42,585 nt of DNA from Candolleomyces eurysporus (taxonomy: Eukaryota; Basidiomycota; Agaricomycetes; Agaricales; Psathyrellaceae), in NCBI GenBank assembly GCA_027579435.1, contig JANBPK010001530.1, forward strand, positions 1 through 42,585, written 5' to 3'. Position 1 is the stretch's first letter; each line of letters opens with the position of its first letter. Below the pieces are notes generated by a model. It saw only the letters and a list, made by a program, of their open reading frames with translations. It was not told the origin of the DNA and did no database searches. Shown in pieces: positions 42,000 through 42,585 of this stretch. Both the position numbers and the translations under genes were made by a program.

Positions 42000-42585
42000 A
42001 GGTCGTCGGCCGAATGCCGACTCATCCAAATGGAGAAGCCAGTGCGATGACTATCAATCGACTCTCGTTGTCTTGACCTTATCTCCTCCCCTCTATGAGA
42101 ACATGATCGCCAGACGGTCATGGCAGCATTACAGCCAATCATTTGGAAGCGTTGCGTGAGTCAAACCCGGTTTCTGTGTCAAAGAGGGGGGTTGTGGTTG
42201 CCCCAGTTCGACGACCTGCGAACAGCCTACGCTCGACCCTAGTGAATAGAGTTGGCGACTGGAGGGTCCCAGTTCTCTACAGTTGGAATCGAAGGAGGCG
42301 TCAGACGGGATGCTTACGGTGCGTTATCTCCCTTTCACCACCCATTCTCGTTATCCATCATGCTGCGTCGCTCAATACCCTGCGACACGATTCATTCCCT
42401 CCTCACGCCCTCCCGGCCAATCGTCATGCCCATCGCCCAACTCGTTGCCTCGGCCGCACGCTTGTCCTTCCACCACTCCGTACCAGTCTTGTGGCTCCCA
42501 TCGACGAACGCCGCATGAAAAAGGCCGACGCAAGACGAGAGGATGGGAGAAACTATCAGCATCATTGTTTGCCTCGCCTGTATCC
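42000..42585 (+). pseudogene. Repeat-family copy 9 (runs off the right edge)
   Basis: Leader (GCCGAATGCCGACTCATCCA, near 42009), a short 5' part, A at 42291-42320, the following segment (CGATTCATTCCCTCCTCACG near 42390) and the first bases of B at 42540-42585. An 88-codon frame (42252-42518) remains open across the A intron-like site. Confidence 0.5.

Overview
This window is nuclear DNA of a filamentous basidiomycete, probably an agaricomycete. The signs are many short introns (mostly 49-75 bp, GTRNGT...YAG), a fungal-type Helitron, a tetratricopeptide repeat protein of the kind expanded in mushrooms, a TET/JBP-type dioxygenase gene and a DUF1996 gene. I found no bacterial operon structure, rRNA, tRNA or CRISPR.

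Layout. (1) 1-673, minus: start of a TPR-repeat gene that runs off the left edge. (2) 917 to about 8572, minus: a Helitron with a HUH Rep domain, a Pif1-type helicase and a C-terminal cysteine-peptidase-like domain. Its frame is broken only at three single-N positions, and ignoring each N as a surplus character gives one open frame. (3) About 9.0-25.3 kb: a gene-dense block of intron-rich genes whose exons I reconstructed by frame and splice signals. It holds a small unknown gene (9017), a nine-exon 1,229-residue gene with the 2-oxoglutarate/Fe(II) core of the basidiomycete TET/JBP family (9647-13826), a convergent eight-exon unknown gene (14224-16377, minus), a divergent unknown gene (17218-18529), a minisatellite (about 19.2-19.6 kb), two divergent paralogues with a nucleotidyltransferase-like fold (19965-21293, minus, with an F-box; 22067-23880, plus), and a small five-exon gene with two 17-nt exons (24627-25327, minus). 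(4) About 25.8-42.6 kb: a decayed cluster of at least nine partial copies of one multi-exon unit, all on the plus strand. A damaged DUF1996 secreted-protein gene (minus) interrupts it, and DUF1996 first-exon remnants follow two of the copies.

How the parts relate. TET/JBP dioxygenases oxidise 5-methylcytosine and are expanded in basidiomycetes together with KDZ transposons. I saw no KDZ transposase here, so the accessory block at 9-24 kb is either a TET-associated neighbourhood that has lost its transposase or one whose transposase lies outside the window. The Helitron and the decayed repeat array flank it, so this reads as a transposon-rich, fast-evolving accessory region. Ten single Ns occur, all left of 24.42 kb and almost all next to A or T runs. 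They look like assembly placeholders and explain several apparent frame breaks. All spliced models are hand-made and untested by transcripts.
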